A stretch of 43,957 nucleotides of DNA, from contig BFEA01000009.1 of NCBI GenBank assembly GCA_003427395.1, forward strand, positions 2,327,332 to 2,371,288. Direction: 5' to 3'. The stretch comes from Chara braunii. Lineage: Eukaryota; Streptophyta; Charophyceae; Charales; Characeae. Both the position numbers and the translations under genes were made by a program. Of this stretch, positions 22,137 to 33,456 are shown in pieces (position 1 is the first letter of the stretch; each line of letters starts with the position of its first letter). The notes below the pieces were generated by a model, which saw only the letters and a list, made by a program, of their open reading frames with translations, had not been told where the DNA came from and ran no database searches.

Positions 22137-23043
22137 TCAGTGCGACTGGTGTCCATTGTCACAGTAAGGATAGTCGTAGATCTGTCTCCGCCTACCACCT
22201 ACGAATTTCAATGTTTGGACACCCGAACAGTGATGCGAAACTTTTCGTAGAGTGTAGTCATTGTAGTTCTCCTTGTGTTCCAACGTGAAGAATATCTCCT
22301 CACATAATCCGAAAAGGAAGTGAAGTTGGGCATGCACCAAATAGTCAACCTTTAGATTCAATTCTTTTGTGAGCGAAGGATCTAATTTCGAATCGATCAC
22401 GGAAGCGCTTTAGAGCACCCGCAGACGTGGGCTCGCGAAAGTCTTCCCTCACAAGGAAGAAAGTTGTCATTCGCTTACCACAAAGCTTGGCCGCCGTGAA
22501 AAAAGTTAGTACAGGGGTGCCACGGTTGAACAGACGAACTCGGCCATGGTAGTCTATAATCAGAGGAAAACGCAATTGCGGCTTCCCAATGCAGTACCAT
22601 GCGCAAAGTTTACAATGCTGGTCGTCCATACAATCCAAGTCTTGTTCGAAGCGCAGGGAGTCCCATGAATCTACCATATCCTCGACGTCGACCTTCTCCT
22701 CCTGACTGGATGAAACTTCCCAAAGTTGGACTTCTTCTAAACTCCACTAGAGGTACCACATATTCGACCCTCTATCACGAACTATTGTAGTTTGTCCATC
22801 AACAACACGTGTTTCGGGTGCAATGTAACCGTCGAGGCCGACCCCAACTTCGATATGCAGATAATCGCTGTCAAGACTGACCGTTCCTCGTGCCCAAATA
22901 CTTTTGTTCATGATGATAAGATCCCTGTCCACATTCTCAATCGAAAAGGAATACTCGCTCGCGTACGACGAGGTTTCGTAGGACGTTGTCTCGTATACAA
23001 CGTCACACGATGGTGTGTCGTCGTCATCCATCCTACAAGACAA
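22137..23043 (-). pseudogene. Gene B1: unknown family B, one stop and one frameshift
   Basis: Nearest to T2. It starts MDDDDTPS right after an acceptor-like gtcttgtag. Blocks are RDLIIMNKSIWAR, DSDYLHIEVGVGLDGY, GSNMWYL, KLCAWYCIGKP, FPLIIDYHGRVRLF, VLTFFTAAKLCGKRM, LVREDFREP, KELNLKVDYLVHAQLHFLF and a C-terminal IYDYPYCDNGHQSH. A TAG (complement 22747-22749) follows WYL, and a one-base shift near 22385 splits the frame. The hydrophobic block with VLTFF is too short and polar-flanked for a clear membrane segment. Family function unknown. Three head-to-tail copies with 80-95 percent shared block order point to local duplication. Confidence 0.6.
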
Positions 23044-23136
23044 GAAACCCGAATTAGTTCGAAGTTAACGTCTTGTCATTATCTTTGCGGAGTTCGTAGC
23101 TAACAAATTTGAATCAGTTCGCATTTAACTAAATGG

Positions 23137-26100
23137 TCACGTCGGACGGACCTGAAAGACATACGTCCCCGAGGGCCACAACTGCTTTCTCGCAAACGGA
23201 TGTCGGTATTGTAAGGCCTGTCGCGAATAAGTCATGGTTTCGGTGCGTTGCCATTGTTCCTCGTCCGACGTGAAAAGTTTCCACCTCTTCGTCCAATCGC
23301 CGGAGTACCTTTCGAGAAGATCAGATGAGTGACCTGTAGGCACCCACCACTGTATACATAAACAACCGAAATGAGGTGAGGAACGGTCGTCCACAACCTC
23401 AGACTGTGCTCTACCAACCTAGAATGGGACACCTTGAGACAGTTCCTCATCGGGTGGCCTAACTATCAGAAAATCACCTTTGTTTATATGGCACCGAGGG
23501 TCGAAGTCCACTTTTGGACTGCCCGCCCTCGGTCCTACATATGTAAGCGAAGCCTCTGGCGAAGGAGGGTTGGTTTCTTGAACATCATCCACAGTTTCGA
23601 CTGATTGTGGCCAGAAGGCGTGAGGGTAGACACCGGGCTCGTTCGCCCCGACGACATCCTCTTCCTCACCCTCTCCCATCTCCTTCTTCTTTTCCTCTTC
23701 GATCATATCGTCCGCCTCGACGAAGATGGCTTTCCAGTAATTTAAAGCGTCCTTCCGCTTGTAGACCTCCTCCTTCCTATATGTCTGCCACATGTGTCTA
23801 TGCTGTTTGAGGACTTCCTGGAATTTTTGGAGACTGTCACGAGCCATCCGAAAATCCTCTTTAACGACACGGGGAATAACACATGGTTGTGGAGGGGAGG
23901 TAGGGCCTGCATACTGCCCATCAACAACCGAGAACCAGTGAACTGGTCTGCCCTCTGACATTCATTCCGCATCGGTGCGGTACTTTTTGTACACCATGAC
24001 GGGACTGCCGTCACGCATGAAGAATTTGAAGAGATGCGGTTTTGACACGTCGACGATGGTTTTGTCGACGTATCCATCCACTACCCGGCGCCAATCGGCA
24101 ATGTGATTGAGCTCAGTGCACTCCGGCGGTATCTTGTGCGATGACTCGATAAGCGAGAACAACTGCTTCATGGTGTAAGCATGTTGTCCTCCAGCTTTTT
24201 CGAGAAAACACTAAAAGTCGCGTCTATGTGGGTATGCGTGTGGCCAACGAGCATGAACCCCACTTCGACATCTTCAAAAATCCCGAATTTCACCTGAAGA
24301 GAGGCCAAACACATAAGGTCTTAATTTTTGTTTTCCCTCCAGCAACTGTCCGCCTGGATTCGGAGGTGGCGTGGCCATTTCTGTCCCGACGTCTGCAACT
24401 CACATAGAGTCCGCATAACGCGCGTCATGGTGCCATCGGAACCGTGCGCATAGAAAGGCAAATACGTGTAAACATAAATGGACAGTTTCCTGCCGTCACC
24501 TACAACCGCGGTCAGGTTCGTTTTCATCATCATGTCGTGTCGATGATCCTTGGAGTAATTATACATGCCGATGTGAGGAATGGTTGTCTTTTTCTGATCC
24601 ATTCCATCCACTATAAGACAAAGGTACTCCACGGGGTTCAAAATGGAACGAGTTTTCCAGTCAGCATAATCCGCATGGTGAGCGACCTGATCTAGTTGGT
24701 GTTTACGGTGCTTTTCGTCGAAATCCTTACGGTCGCGAAAGCGAAGGGCGTTATCTTAAGACTGTCTAAGGCGGACTCACTCGCCACACTTTGTGAACGA
24801 GTTGGATTCGGCACGGTCGGTATGCCACAAGTACTTCCTCCATATGGAGTAGAAGACTTGCTCTGAAACGACGGTCTGACCCGCCGCTTCCAAGTCCGCC
24901 TTGATGGACTTGTAGACAAGGAGCTTCGTGAAATAAGCAGGGAGCCTAACTTTAGGTCTCTGTGAGGTCCCCCTCACAACCATTTCGTTAGGCATAGCAT
25001 CTCCATATTCTTCCACGAACCTTCTCACATGAGCCAGCATGCTCACATACATCCGGTCTCGGGTTCAACAATCCCTATCGACCATGCCGGCCACGGACGA
25101 CCCCGTCTGACTTGCACTTGCTATAACGATGAAATGTGTTTCGACATATCCCTATTATTTTACACCAACCGGCGATGCACACAGGACGTTCGCACTGCAC
25201 TGGTTGGACTCTTTCCAGACCACCGTCGAGGATAGTGAAATTGTCAAGGGTTTGCATCGACCACTCGATCCTCCTTTCGAGGGACATTTCGTAATAAGCT
25301 TCGCGCACCGGTTTGATATCGTGAATGGTCAAGACCCAAAGACAGTTGTTCTTACAATATTTGTGCGTCGGGACGAGCGCAATGTTAGTTTCATTCAATC
25401 GACATTTGACCCTCTTCGAATGTTATGACCTTCTAGCCGGCCTATTTTTCCGATTATATCTTCTCCTTTCTCCAGGTAGGGGATGAGACAAAACCTAAAG
25501 GACTGTTTCGGGAGTTCCAGGGTGAGTTTTTTTCGGGGACCGATGATGTGCATCTATGAATTCAGATATATCTGTGGGTGCGGTCCTCAGCAAATTAGAT
25601 TGGGAGGACTTCGATGAACTGTAGAAATTTGTGTCTACAAAACCAGTCTGCCAATTTCCCATTGCACCCGTGAGTCGTGACTGTCATCCACGGAGAGCCA
25701 ATTTTCCAGGCTTCACATGCAATTCTCTTACCTATTTTGGCACTTTCACACGGACGTTCCGTTGCCTGTTCCCGATCAGACCCATTTCTATCGGATGCAC
25801 CGTACTGTTCCCGATCAGATCCATTTCTATCGGGCGTACCGCAAAAGTCTGTATCCACCAACGACCGACTATAGTCAAATGCCAGGGGTTGGGTAACTTC
25901 AATGCTTTCACGCAGTCTACCCGCTGTCCGCACGAGATCTGATCCAGTCGTTTTGGACACACCACAAAAATATGTGTCCACGAACATCAATCCATCGGGA
26001 AACGTCTTCACATCCCGAATACCCTCATTGTCGGGATTAGCGCTGTAGATACACGCTGACCGTCGGGAACGTCGGTAAAGCGAACAAAACGACGCCGAGT

Positions 26101-26286
26101 GGACGCCGTAGAGGAGCCTGAATGATTCGTCGGGGTCAACATCGCGAACTCCCTTTTCAAACCGCACGCCCGATCACAGGGAGCTTCCGGGATGCTGTCA
26201 CAAGAACTACGTTCTAGAACATCGTCTTCTCCACATTGTCGTGACGTTGGGGGTGGCGTGACACAGGGGACTGTTTGGACACCCAT
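23137..26286 (-). pseudogene. T2: second DUF7869-type transposase-like gene, broken
   Basis: Aligns with T1 throughout. Blocks are YCKNNC, ERRIEWSMQTLDNF, VLR-type RPKVRLPAYFTK, WRKYLWHTDRAESNSFTKC, CLIVDGMDQKKTTIPHIG, YSKDHRHDMMMKTNL, IQADSCWRENKN, GFMLVGHTHTHIDATFSVFS, VSKPHLFKF and DFLIVRPPDEELSQ. The acidic positions of VDGMDQ and QADS and the GHTH block are those expected for a DDE-like core. The N-terminal region (25595-26286) holds two copies of a nine-residue DRNGSDREQ repeat. Damage: stops at complement 24777-24779, 24321-24323, 23962-23964 and 23419-23421, plus frameshifts near 25075, 25400 and 26150. The stops at 23962 and 23419 fall where T1 has Trp. The C-terminus may end through an acceptor-like tctttcag at about 23151. 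Genes B1 to B3 follow on the same strand. Confidence 0.75.
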
Positions 26287-26289
26287 TTG

Positions 26290-27310
26290 AAGAGATGATT
26301 GACACGAAAACTGTACAACAAGAAAATCACGTCAACGTGTAACGAGGTCAGGGAAATAAACAAGAGGGAGTAAACTCGCATTTCTAATATTTATCACAAA
26401 ACAGTGGAACAACAACATTTGAATCCATATCGTTTTCTCGGGCTCGTGTAATCTATGTATGTGCGAGTTTATTCGCTCTTTAACCAACAGGGGATGTTGT
26501 GGCACTTCCGGACCCTGATTTGAAGCTCAAGTGGTATGTCAAGTCTGACTCCTCTCCCACTCGTTCTCTTGTGCTGGTTGAAGGACTGCTCTTCCTGATA
26601 GTTAGTTTAATGTGCAAGTCGTTTGGATATGTCCGAGTAAACTCGCATTTTTTCTCCCACATAGAATATGGGGCATCCTTGAGAGTACAAGTACGAGAGT
26701 ACAAGTGCGATTTGATTCGGACTTATCCACCGTACAGTAAGAAATTAGGTTCAATAGCGAATAAATTCACACTTGCAACGAGCATTTTGATTTCGAAACT
26801 GAGGGTGCAAGTACGAGTTAATTCGGTCTTATCCACTAAACAACAAGAAATTTAGGGGCGTGGTTGGCTCATGTGCGAATAAATTCGCACTTCAAATGAA
26901 CATTTCAATTTCGCCGTACAATAAGAAATTGCCTTCCTGGTTGGTTCAATAGCGAGTAAATTCGCAAACAAAAAAGGACTTTTTTTTTTTGGGGGCTGAG
27001 AAGAGACACGAGTTTACTACTCGAGTGCTTCGATTTCGAGACTGAGAGTACAAGTGCGAGTTAATTCTGACTTATCGACTATACAGTAACAAATTTAGGG
27101 GCTGGTTGGTTCAAGAGCGAATAAATTGGCACTTGAAACGAGCATTTCGATTACGAAAGTGGGGTACAAGTGCGAGGTGATTCAGACTTATTCGCCGTGT
27201 AGTAAGAAATTAGGTTCATGGTTGGTTCAAGAGCGAAGAAATTCGCACGTGGAAAATGACTTCATTTTTTTGGGGCGAGAAGAAGCGCAAGTTTACTCGG
27301 ATTTGTTCAC
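26290..27310. repeat. Array of ~130-170 bp units carrying the palindrome
   Basis: Units contain gtacaagtgcgagttaattc, gacttatccaccgtacagta, agaaattaggttc, agcgaataaattcgcacttg and aaacgagcatttcgatttcg. About five or six units are visible between 26680 and 27290, with two palindrome-class motifs each. No gene called. Confidence 0.7.
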
Positions 27311-27339
27311 CACACTCAGTCCGATTTCTGACTCTTGGG

Positions 27340-28060
27340 CATGGATAAAGATGGCGCACCGATGGAGATAGATGGAGAAACACAAATCGTCGCAGGAGAT
27401 AGATGGGAAGAGATGGCACAATATTTTTTAAGATAGATGGAGAAAGATGGCACAGCAATGGGAAGACGGCGGACCGATGAAGATAGATGGAGAGAGATCG
27501 CGCACCAATGGAGAGAGATGACGCACCAAGAGAGATAGATGGATATATAGTCTTCCCCCAAATACAACGTACGATCATTGCAGCTGAATTCGGGACATCT
27601 TTCAGTCTAAAGACAACTATAATGAACGTGCGTTGTATTCCGGGGAAGAAGGTAGATGGCGCAGCGAGGGAGAGAGATCGTGAACTGATTGAGAGAGATC
27701 ACGCACCGATGGGGAGAGATGGCACAGCGATGGAGAAAGATGGCGCAGCAATGGAGATAGTAGGCGCAGCGATGGTTAGCGATGACACAACAAAGAAGAA
27801 AGATGACGCACCGGTGGAGATAGACGGACAAAGATGGCGCGGCGATGGAGATAGATTGGGAAAGATGGCGCAGCGATGGAGATAAATGGAGAAAGATTGG
27901 GAGAAATCATGTACCGATGGAGAGAGATGACGCGCCGATGGAGAGAGCAGGCGCAACAATGGTTAGCGATGGCGCACAAATGGAGATAGATGGGGCGCCG
28001 ATGGAGAGAGTTGGCGCAACGATGACGAAGATTAGTTATTGCACAACATCATTTAATGCC
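27340..28060. repeat. gatggagagagatggcgca minisatellite, block 1
   Basis: Degenerate ~18-30 bp repeat built from gatggagagagatggcgcac and gatggagatagatgg variants. Purine-rich on the plus strand. Open frames on both strands (MERDGAPMERD; RHLSPSLRHL) come from the repeat and are not called as genes. A unique spacer of about 150 bp (28040-28190) separates it from block 2. Confidence 0.85.
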
Positions 28061-28189
28061 TAACTAATGTTGATCTACAGATCAGTTCATTGCGTTGAAC
28101 CTTCATTAAGCAAACCTGACACTTGTTTCGTGCGATTCCATAATGATGGGCCACTACACCGACGACGAACTAAAACAACAATACAATGG

Positions 28190-29110
28190 TGATGGAGGGA
28201 TCGCACAGGAGCGACGAAGATAGATGGCGCAGCGATGGAGGTTGGCCGGTGGTGGAGAGAGATCATGCAGTGATGAAGAGAGATGAAGAGTGATCAGTCA
28301 GCGATGGAGAGAGATCGCGCGGCAATGGAGAGAAATCGTGCTGGAGTGATCAAGAGAAATCGTGCAGCGATGAAGAAGCGATTGCGAAGGCGCAATGGAG
28401 AGAGGTGGCGCAGCGATGGATAGAGTTCGCGATTAGCGATGGAGAGAAATGGCGCGGCGATGGAGAAGAGTTCGCGCAGGAGCGATGGACATAGATAGCG
28501 CGGCGGTGGAGAGAGTCCGTGATGGAGAAAGATGGCGCAACGATGGAAAGAGATGGTGCAGCAATGGAGATAGATGGCGCAACGATCGAGAGAGATGGCG
28601 CAGCGATAGAGAGAGATGGCCCAACGAATCAGCGATGCAGAGCGATGGCGCACCGATGAAGAGAGATGGCGCACCGATGGAGAGAGATGGACAAAGATGG
28701 TGGAGCGATAGAGAGAGATGGCGCAACGATGAGAAAGATGGCGCAACGATGGAATGGATAACAATGGCCAGCGCTTCGATGGCAGCGATAGCGATGGTCA
28801 GCGCTGCGATGGGAGCGATAGCGATGGCCAGCGCTGCGGTGGGATAACAATGGCCAGCGCTTCGATAGCGATGGCCAGCGCTGCGGTGGAAAGGGATGAC
28901 GCACCGATGGAGAGAGATGGCGAAACAATGAGAAAGATGGCGCAGCGATGGAACGTATAACAATGGCCAGCGCTGCGATGGCAGCGATAGCGATGGCCAG
29001 CGCTACGATAGGAGCGATAGCGATTGTCAGCGCTGCGATGGTCAAGCGAGCGCGACGACTGCAATGGGGGATATGGCTTTGCGCAGCGATGGCGATGAGC
29101 TAAGCGCTGC
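28190..29110. repeat. gatggagagagatggcgca minisatellite, block 2
   Basis: Same vocabulary as block 1. The right part (28740-29050) changes to a higher-order repeat with gatggccagcgctgcgatgg and gatggcagcgatagcg units, alternating with the original unit. Confidence 0.85.
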
Positions 29111-29262
29111 GATGGTGCACGGCGAGCGTTGGAATGGATTGCGGACTTTCAATATCCAACGCCATTGACATTTGCAAAATGTCCCACTGACTGCGAGGCC
29201 AGAACTTATAGATTTCCGGTGTTGACCTCGGCGCACAACGAATCGCCGAGCATCGGCGCATA

Positions 29263-30093
29263 ATGAATCGTCGCCTGGCCTCGACGCGCAACGAACCGCC
29301 TCGCCGGATTCGTCCGCCTGACCTCGGGGGGGGGGGTACGAAGCTCCATTTCGTGCGTCGGATCATGTCGATCGACGGTCCAGACTCAAACAATGAAAAT
29401 GACCTTGCCTGCCCCTTATTTTCTGGAACTGTTATATCAATGCACGCCGGAGTTGACAAAGATTTTAGGGCCTCTGGCATGTTAGTGGCTTCGCTAATCT
29501 GCGCCGTTGAAAATTATTGGTCGACGGCGACAATTTCCGGTACCTCTGACCTTTCGAGGCCCAAGCTGCCCTCAACGTCTTATAGGCCCTGGCGTCTTAT
29601 GGGCCCTGACGTGCGATATGCGAATCGATACGGCCCCTCCTTGATCCCGACGCGAGGCCTGCTGCTGGAAAGTATAAAAGGCGTTGCCGCCCTCGTGTTA
29701 TCCCTTTTGTTGCCGTTCCGCAGGTCAAGTCGCGCTATCGCTTCCGCGCGTGTTTTGATATTTTGTCTTCACCCGCCACCTCCTTCTGCCATAGCTCATT
29801 CGCTCTACCTAGCTCGATTCACTCCTTCCGCCACTTCCTTCCGCCAATGCTGCAGTTGCCGCATTGTGTTCGATTCGCTCTCCGTAGCTCAATTTTCATT
29901 CGCCATAGATGGTTCGCTCTTCGTAGCTGGATTTCCATTTGCCATAGCCGGTTCTCTCTTCGTGGCTGGATTTCCATTCGCCATAGCCGGTTCCCTCTTC
30001 GTAGCTCGATTTCCCTCCACCATAGTTGGTTCGGTCGTCGTACAGCCATATCCGTCCGACGTTGGTCGTTCGCGCAACGCACGACGAAGGTGA
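29263..30093 (+). CDS. Doubtful 276-codon open frame
   Basis: No family recognised. The frame is open for 276 codons, includes the TATA-box candidate in its middle, and ends in an in-frame 39 bp (13-residue) repeat giving FAIAGSLFVAGFP-like units. Codon choice and composition look like chance openness of GC-rich sequence rather than a protein. It is listed because it is the longest open frame between T2 and the ParB-like gene. More likely it is a 5' leader or LTR-like region of the downstream gene. Confidence 0.15.
   Translation: MNRRLASTRNEPPRRIRPPDLGGGGTKLHFVRRIMSIDGPDSNNENDLACPLFSGTVISMHAGVDKDFRASGMLVASLICAVENYWSTATISGTSDLSRPKLPSTSYRPWRLMGPDVRYANRYGPSLIPTRGLLLESIKGVAALVLSLLLPFRRSSRAIASARVLIFCLHPPPPSAIAHSLYLARFTPSATSFRQCCSCRIVFDSLSVAQFSFAIDGSLFVAGFPFAIAGSLFVAGFPFAIAGSLFVARFPSTIVGSVVVQPYPSDVGRSRNARRR
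29673..29680 (+). promoter_or_regulatory. TATA box candidate
   Basis: tataaaag in a GC-rich setting (gaaagtataaaaggcgttgc). If real, transcription would start about 30 bases downstream and run toward the ParB-like gene at 31594. A donor-like aag|gtgaga at about 30087 could begin a leader intron. Inference from motif only. Confidence 0.4.
29883..30038. repeat. 39 bp tandem repeat, 4 units
   Basis: Units begin at 29883, 29922, 29961 and 30000 (cgtagctgg...ccatagccggtt...ctctt) with exact 39 bp spacing. Degenerate relatives flank it at about 29800 and 30297. Confidence 0.9.
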
Positions 30094-30475
30094 GATGCTA
30101 TAATTTCAGTTGTCCTAATGTGTGTCCGATGTCCGAACAGATTCCCAGATGCCCTGTCTCTACTTGCACGCTATAACGCTGCAGTTGCCGCATGTTGAAT
30201 CCCGAATCAATTCCCGGTTTTGTTGTTTCGCCACCGCACGTGTTCTAATATATTTTCCTCACCCTCCGCCTCCGTCTGCCATAACCGATCCGCGCTTCGT
30301 AGCTTGATTGCCTTTCGCCATAGCCATGATATCGTTTGTATAAAGGTGCTTGATTCCCTTCGCAGCTTATAGTCGTTAGTGCGCATGGTGAACCCCGAAT
30401 CAATACCCAGTTTTTGTTGAACAGCGAATCAATTCCCGGTTTTCGCTCACCTGTCCCTTGTGAGGTCGCCAACCT

Positions 30476-30478
<3 letters not shown>

Positions 30479-30530
<52 letters not shown>
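30479..30530. repeat. (TA)n microsatellite
   Basis: About 26 TA dinucleotides with one G interruption near 30513. Confidence 0.9.
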
Positions 30531-30609
30531 GTACTCGTGAGTGCCGCTTCTAGAAAACCGAATCAATTCCCAGTTTTGTTCATTCATCCTAGCGAGGTCG
30601 GACCTTATC

Positions 30610-31530
30610 CACAACTGCGAGTTAATTCGCAGTTTCCCCAAGATTAGACGCCTTTTTCTTTAAAGTCAATTCTTTATTTCCACAACTGCGAGTCAATTCG
30701 CACTTTACGACCAACACTGCTGGAGGAGTTGTTGCTCTTCGTATCTGAAACTCGGAGTTAGTTCGCACTTGTACACACCCATGCCGTACGTGTTTAAGGT
30801 CTTCATTTCCACAACTCCGACTTAGTTCGCACTTTCCCCAAGATAAGTCACCATGTTCTTAAACGTGACTTACTTGTTTCCAGACCTGCGGGTTGCAATT
30901 GTTGTCTTGTCTCCAGAACTGCGAGTTAGTTCGCACTTGTCGATACCCATGCGGTACATGTTGCAGAGGTCTTCGTCCCAAGAACTCAGAGTCAGTTCGC
31001 ACTTTCCCGAACATAAACCGCCTCTTCCTCATTTCTAGGACAGCGAGTCAGTTCGCTCTCTTTCCGAAGAGTTGTTGTCTTTCCTCCGAACTCACTCTGC
31101 CACATTAGTGTTGTCTTTCCTCTCCTTTACCCAATTGTTGTGACTTCGTTTGCATTTCGAACATCAATCTCATGCGTCGTTTTGTCTTGTCGCCAGAACT
31201 GCGAGTTGGTTTCCACTTGTCGATACCCATGCGGTACTTGTTGTACACGTCTTCATTCCCTGAAATCCGAGTTAGTCGCACTTTCCCGAAGATAAACCAC
31301 CTCTTCCTCGTTTCTAGGACTGCGAGTTGGTTCGCACTCTTTTCGAGGAGTTGTTGTCTCTCCTCCGAACTCACTCTGCCAGAGGAGTGTTGTCTTTCCT
31401 CTCCTTTACCCAATTGTTGTGACTTCGTGTGCATTTTAAACACCCGTCTCTTACGTCGTTTTCGTCCTCCATTTCGTCAACTCCGAGTTAGCTCGCACTT
31501 TGCTTCTGTAGTATTAGAAAAACCTCGTGG
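30610..31530. repeat. Palindrome array upstream of the ParB-like gene, with 280 bp duplication
   Basis: About a dozen members of the TGCGA-N6-TCGCA class lie here, each followed by a pyrimidine-rich segment (for example at 30613-30634, 30683, 30917, 31197 and 31480). Segments 30902-31181 and 31182 to about 31462 are tandem copies sharing cgatacccatgcggtac, ataaaccgcctcttcctc and ctcctttacccaattgttgt. The position just 5' of a gene makes it a candidate regulatory array, but the same motif occurs far from genes too. Confidence 0.7.
30613..30634. promoter_or_regulatory. Perfect palindrome of the recurrent class
   Basis: Arms aactgcga (30613-30620) and tcgcagtt (30627-30634) around gttaat. The third arm base differs from the usual aagtgcga/tcgcactt, with the compensating change in the other arm. 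Confidence 0.5.
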
Positions 31531-32869
31531 CTTTCCTCCCGGTCATCCGATTTGGTCTGGGGTCGGGCGTATTAGTCTAGGGGTGGGAGTAAAATGGCGT
31601 CTGCGAAGAACACATCCACAAGCGCTGGGCCGTCTGCCCCCGGGGAGGGACGACCTCTTCAGCAATCTACTCCTCCGTATTTCCATACAAGGGATGCACA
31701 ATGGTTTTTGGACTTCGTTGCTGAGGGGAACCTTGTTGGGCCAGCTGTTTTCGTGCGACCCACTTGCTTTCCAGACGCTGAGGGAGCGGACGACGTTCTT
31801 CCTCTCGGTACAATCGTTTCGTACGGCAAGATTTCTGGAAGCTTCCTCAAGTTGCACACTAACGTCTTCTACGACCACTGCAGACTGCCTTACAGAGGTG
31901 TGAAGGGTGTCATAGTGCCCATCAAGAGTTTCGCCGGGTACGACTCGAACATGCCGCTTTGCCGTCACTTCAAAGGGCTTTACGATGGCAACAGCAAGCG
32001 TCTTCCACCGCCAGTGGAATATCTCGATCACGCGCTGATGGTGCCGAAATAACATCCGGTTCTTCCGCGAGAATATGTTTTCCGGCTTCTGCCAGCCCAT
32101 GAGTGGTCGTCCGACTTAGCTCAAGAAACCCCTGAGACGCCAATAGGGCTCGGGAGTGCGATTCATGGCGCTGGGGGTCAGGGCAAGGGGCACGCGCGCA
32201 ACATTCAGACGCAGGTCGGCCTCGATGCTTCTTGGAACAAGTCTGGCTTGCATTCTCTACATGCAGGGACTCACCGAGTCGGTACTCCGAAAACCCGCAA
32301 GGTCGTCTGCCAGGGGTGACACGTATTCGATTCGAGATGAAACGACAAAAGAATCCGGCAGATCACGGCAAGAGGTTGGAGGGAATGAGGCTGAAGGGAT
32401 GGGCGCTGTCCGCGACAACTCTGGCAGGGAACTGACTTCTTCGGAAAAGAAGCACGAGCGATAGAGGATGGTGCGAGAAGAGGTGGCGGACAAAACCCGC
32501 CGCATGAAGAGGATGAAAGGACACTCGAAGCCGATGATTGGGGGGGATGAAGGTGATGTTGGAGAACGTGCCTCACGAAAGAGGACGCCAGGGATGCATG
32601 GCGGACAAGAACAAGGAGTCGAAAAGAGGCGGTCGAAGGAAGAGGGTGCAAAGACAAGTAAGAAAGCAAGGAGGCCCGACGGTTTGACCATCCGCGAAGC
32701 ACAAGCTATGAGTGGAGGAGATTCGGCTCATCTAGGCACTGCCGCCGCGAGAGAACCTTCAGAGAAATCCAAAAGGAAACTGGCAGCTGAAGAAGGCGAT
32801 GGCCAGAAGAAACCTCGGAGGAGGAAGACTGGTGAGCAGACGAGCGGTGGCGAATGAGTTGTCGGTAGG

Positions 32870-33456
32870 CAGTACGACGAAGCGACAACGTTTTGGCTCG
32901 CATACGAGCGGAACGATGATGGTGAGATCGTGGCGAAGGAGCTTCCCATTCAACTGCTCATCGACCCCAGGAAGGTCTGTGACATCCCGCCGTGGGAGAG
33001 ATATTACAATCACCACAGTCTCACTCGCGATGGTGTGGAGGACATCAAGGGTGCGATGCTAAGGCAATTCCAGGAGGAAAGGGGAAGATCTGGACGAAAA
33101 ACCCTTTCGTTCTGGCACCCATTTACAAGTCGGTGACGCATAAGCTGGAGATGGCTGAGAGGGTTCACAAAGATGTCTTCACGCCAGAGGACAAGTACTT
33201 CTATTACCCTGTCAACGGACAACACACCGTGGCTGCTATGAAGGAGTTGGCCGGTGAAAAGATATTCGAATTGTGGAAGATGCACTCGTGGCCCGCGAGA
33301 GTTGTGTGGTTCTCCGACGAAGACTTTGGGTGGTATTTGCAGGTCAGTCTCACGGAGAACTTAAGACACAAGATGTCTAAGCAGCGTGCGCAGAAGGCCG
33401 CTTTCGAGGACATGCGGGAGGCATGGGAGAATCGAGGAAGGCCGATGGCCATTTAA
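32870..33456 (+). other. ParB/Srx-like domain of the fusion gene
   Basis: Visible elements: the beta strand LPIQLLIDP followed by IPPWERYY, then DGVEDIKGAML (helix equivalent to the ParB la-sI segment), NPFVLAPIY (strand), YYPVNGQHTVAAMKELAG (nucleotide/phosphate loop), ARVVWFSDED, and a terminal helix-turn region with SLTENLRHKMSKQRAQ. In bacterial ParB this loop reads D/EGxxR; here NGQHT replaces it. A one-base shift near 33075 splits the domain. The assignment is by pattern, not by search. Confidence 0.5.

Noticed and set aside
15606-24000. A-to-I RNA editing restoring Trp codons
   Set aside because: It would repair TGA and TAG, but the frameshifts in the same genes show true decay; no evidence for editing can be read from DNA.
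15606-24323. Alternative genetic code with TGA read as Trp
   Set aside because: TAG and TAA also occur inside the same genes, frameshifts are present, and intact frames such as A1 use TGG for Trp.
27316-29064. Several 60-176 codon frames on both strands
   Set aside because: All are translations of the minisatellite; no frame is favoured and none has non-repeat sequence.
27340-29110. CRISPR-like appearance of regular repeats
   Set aside because: Repeats are contiguous and degenerate with no unique spacers of constant size, and the setting is eukaryotic.
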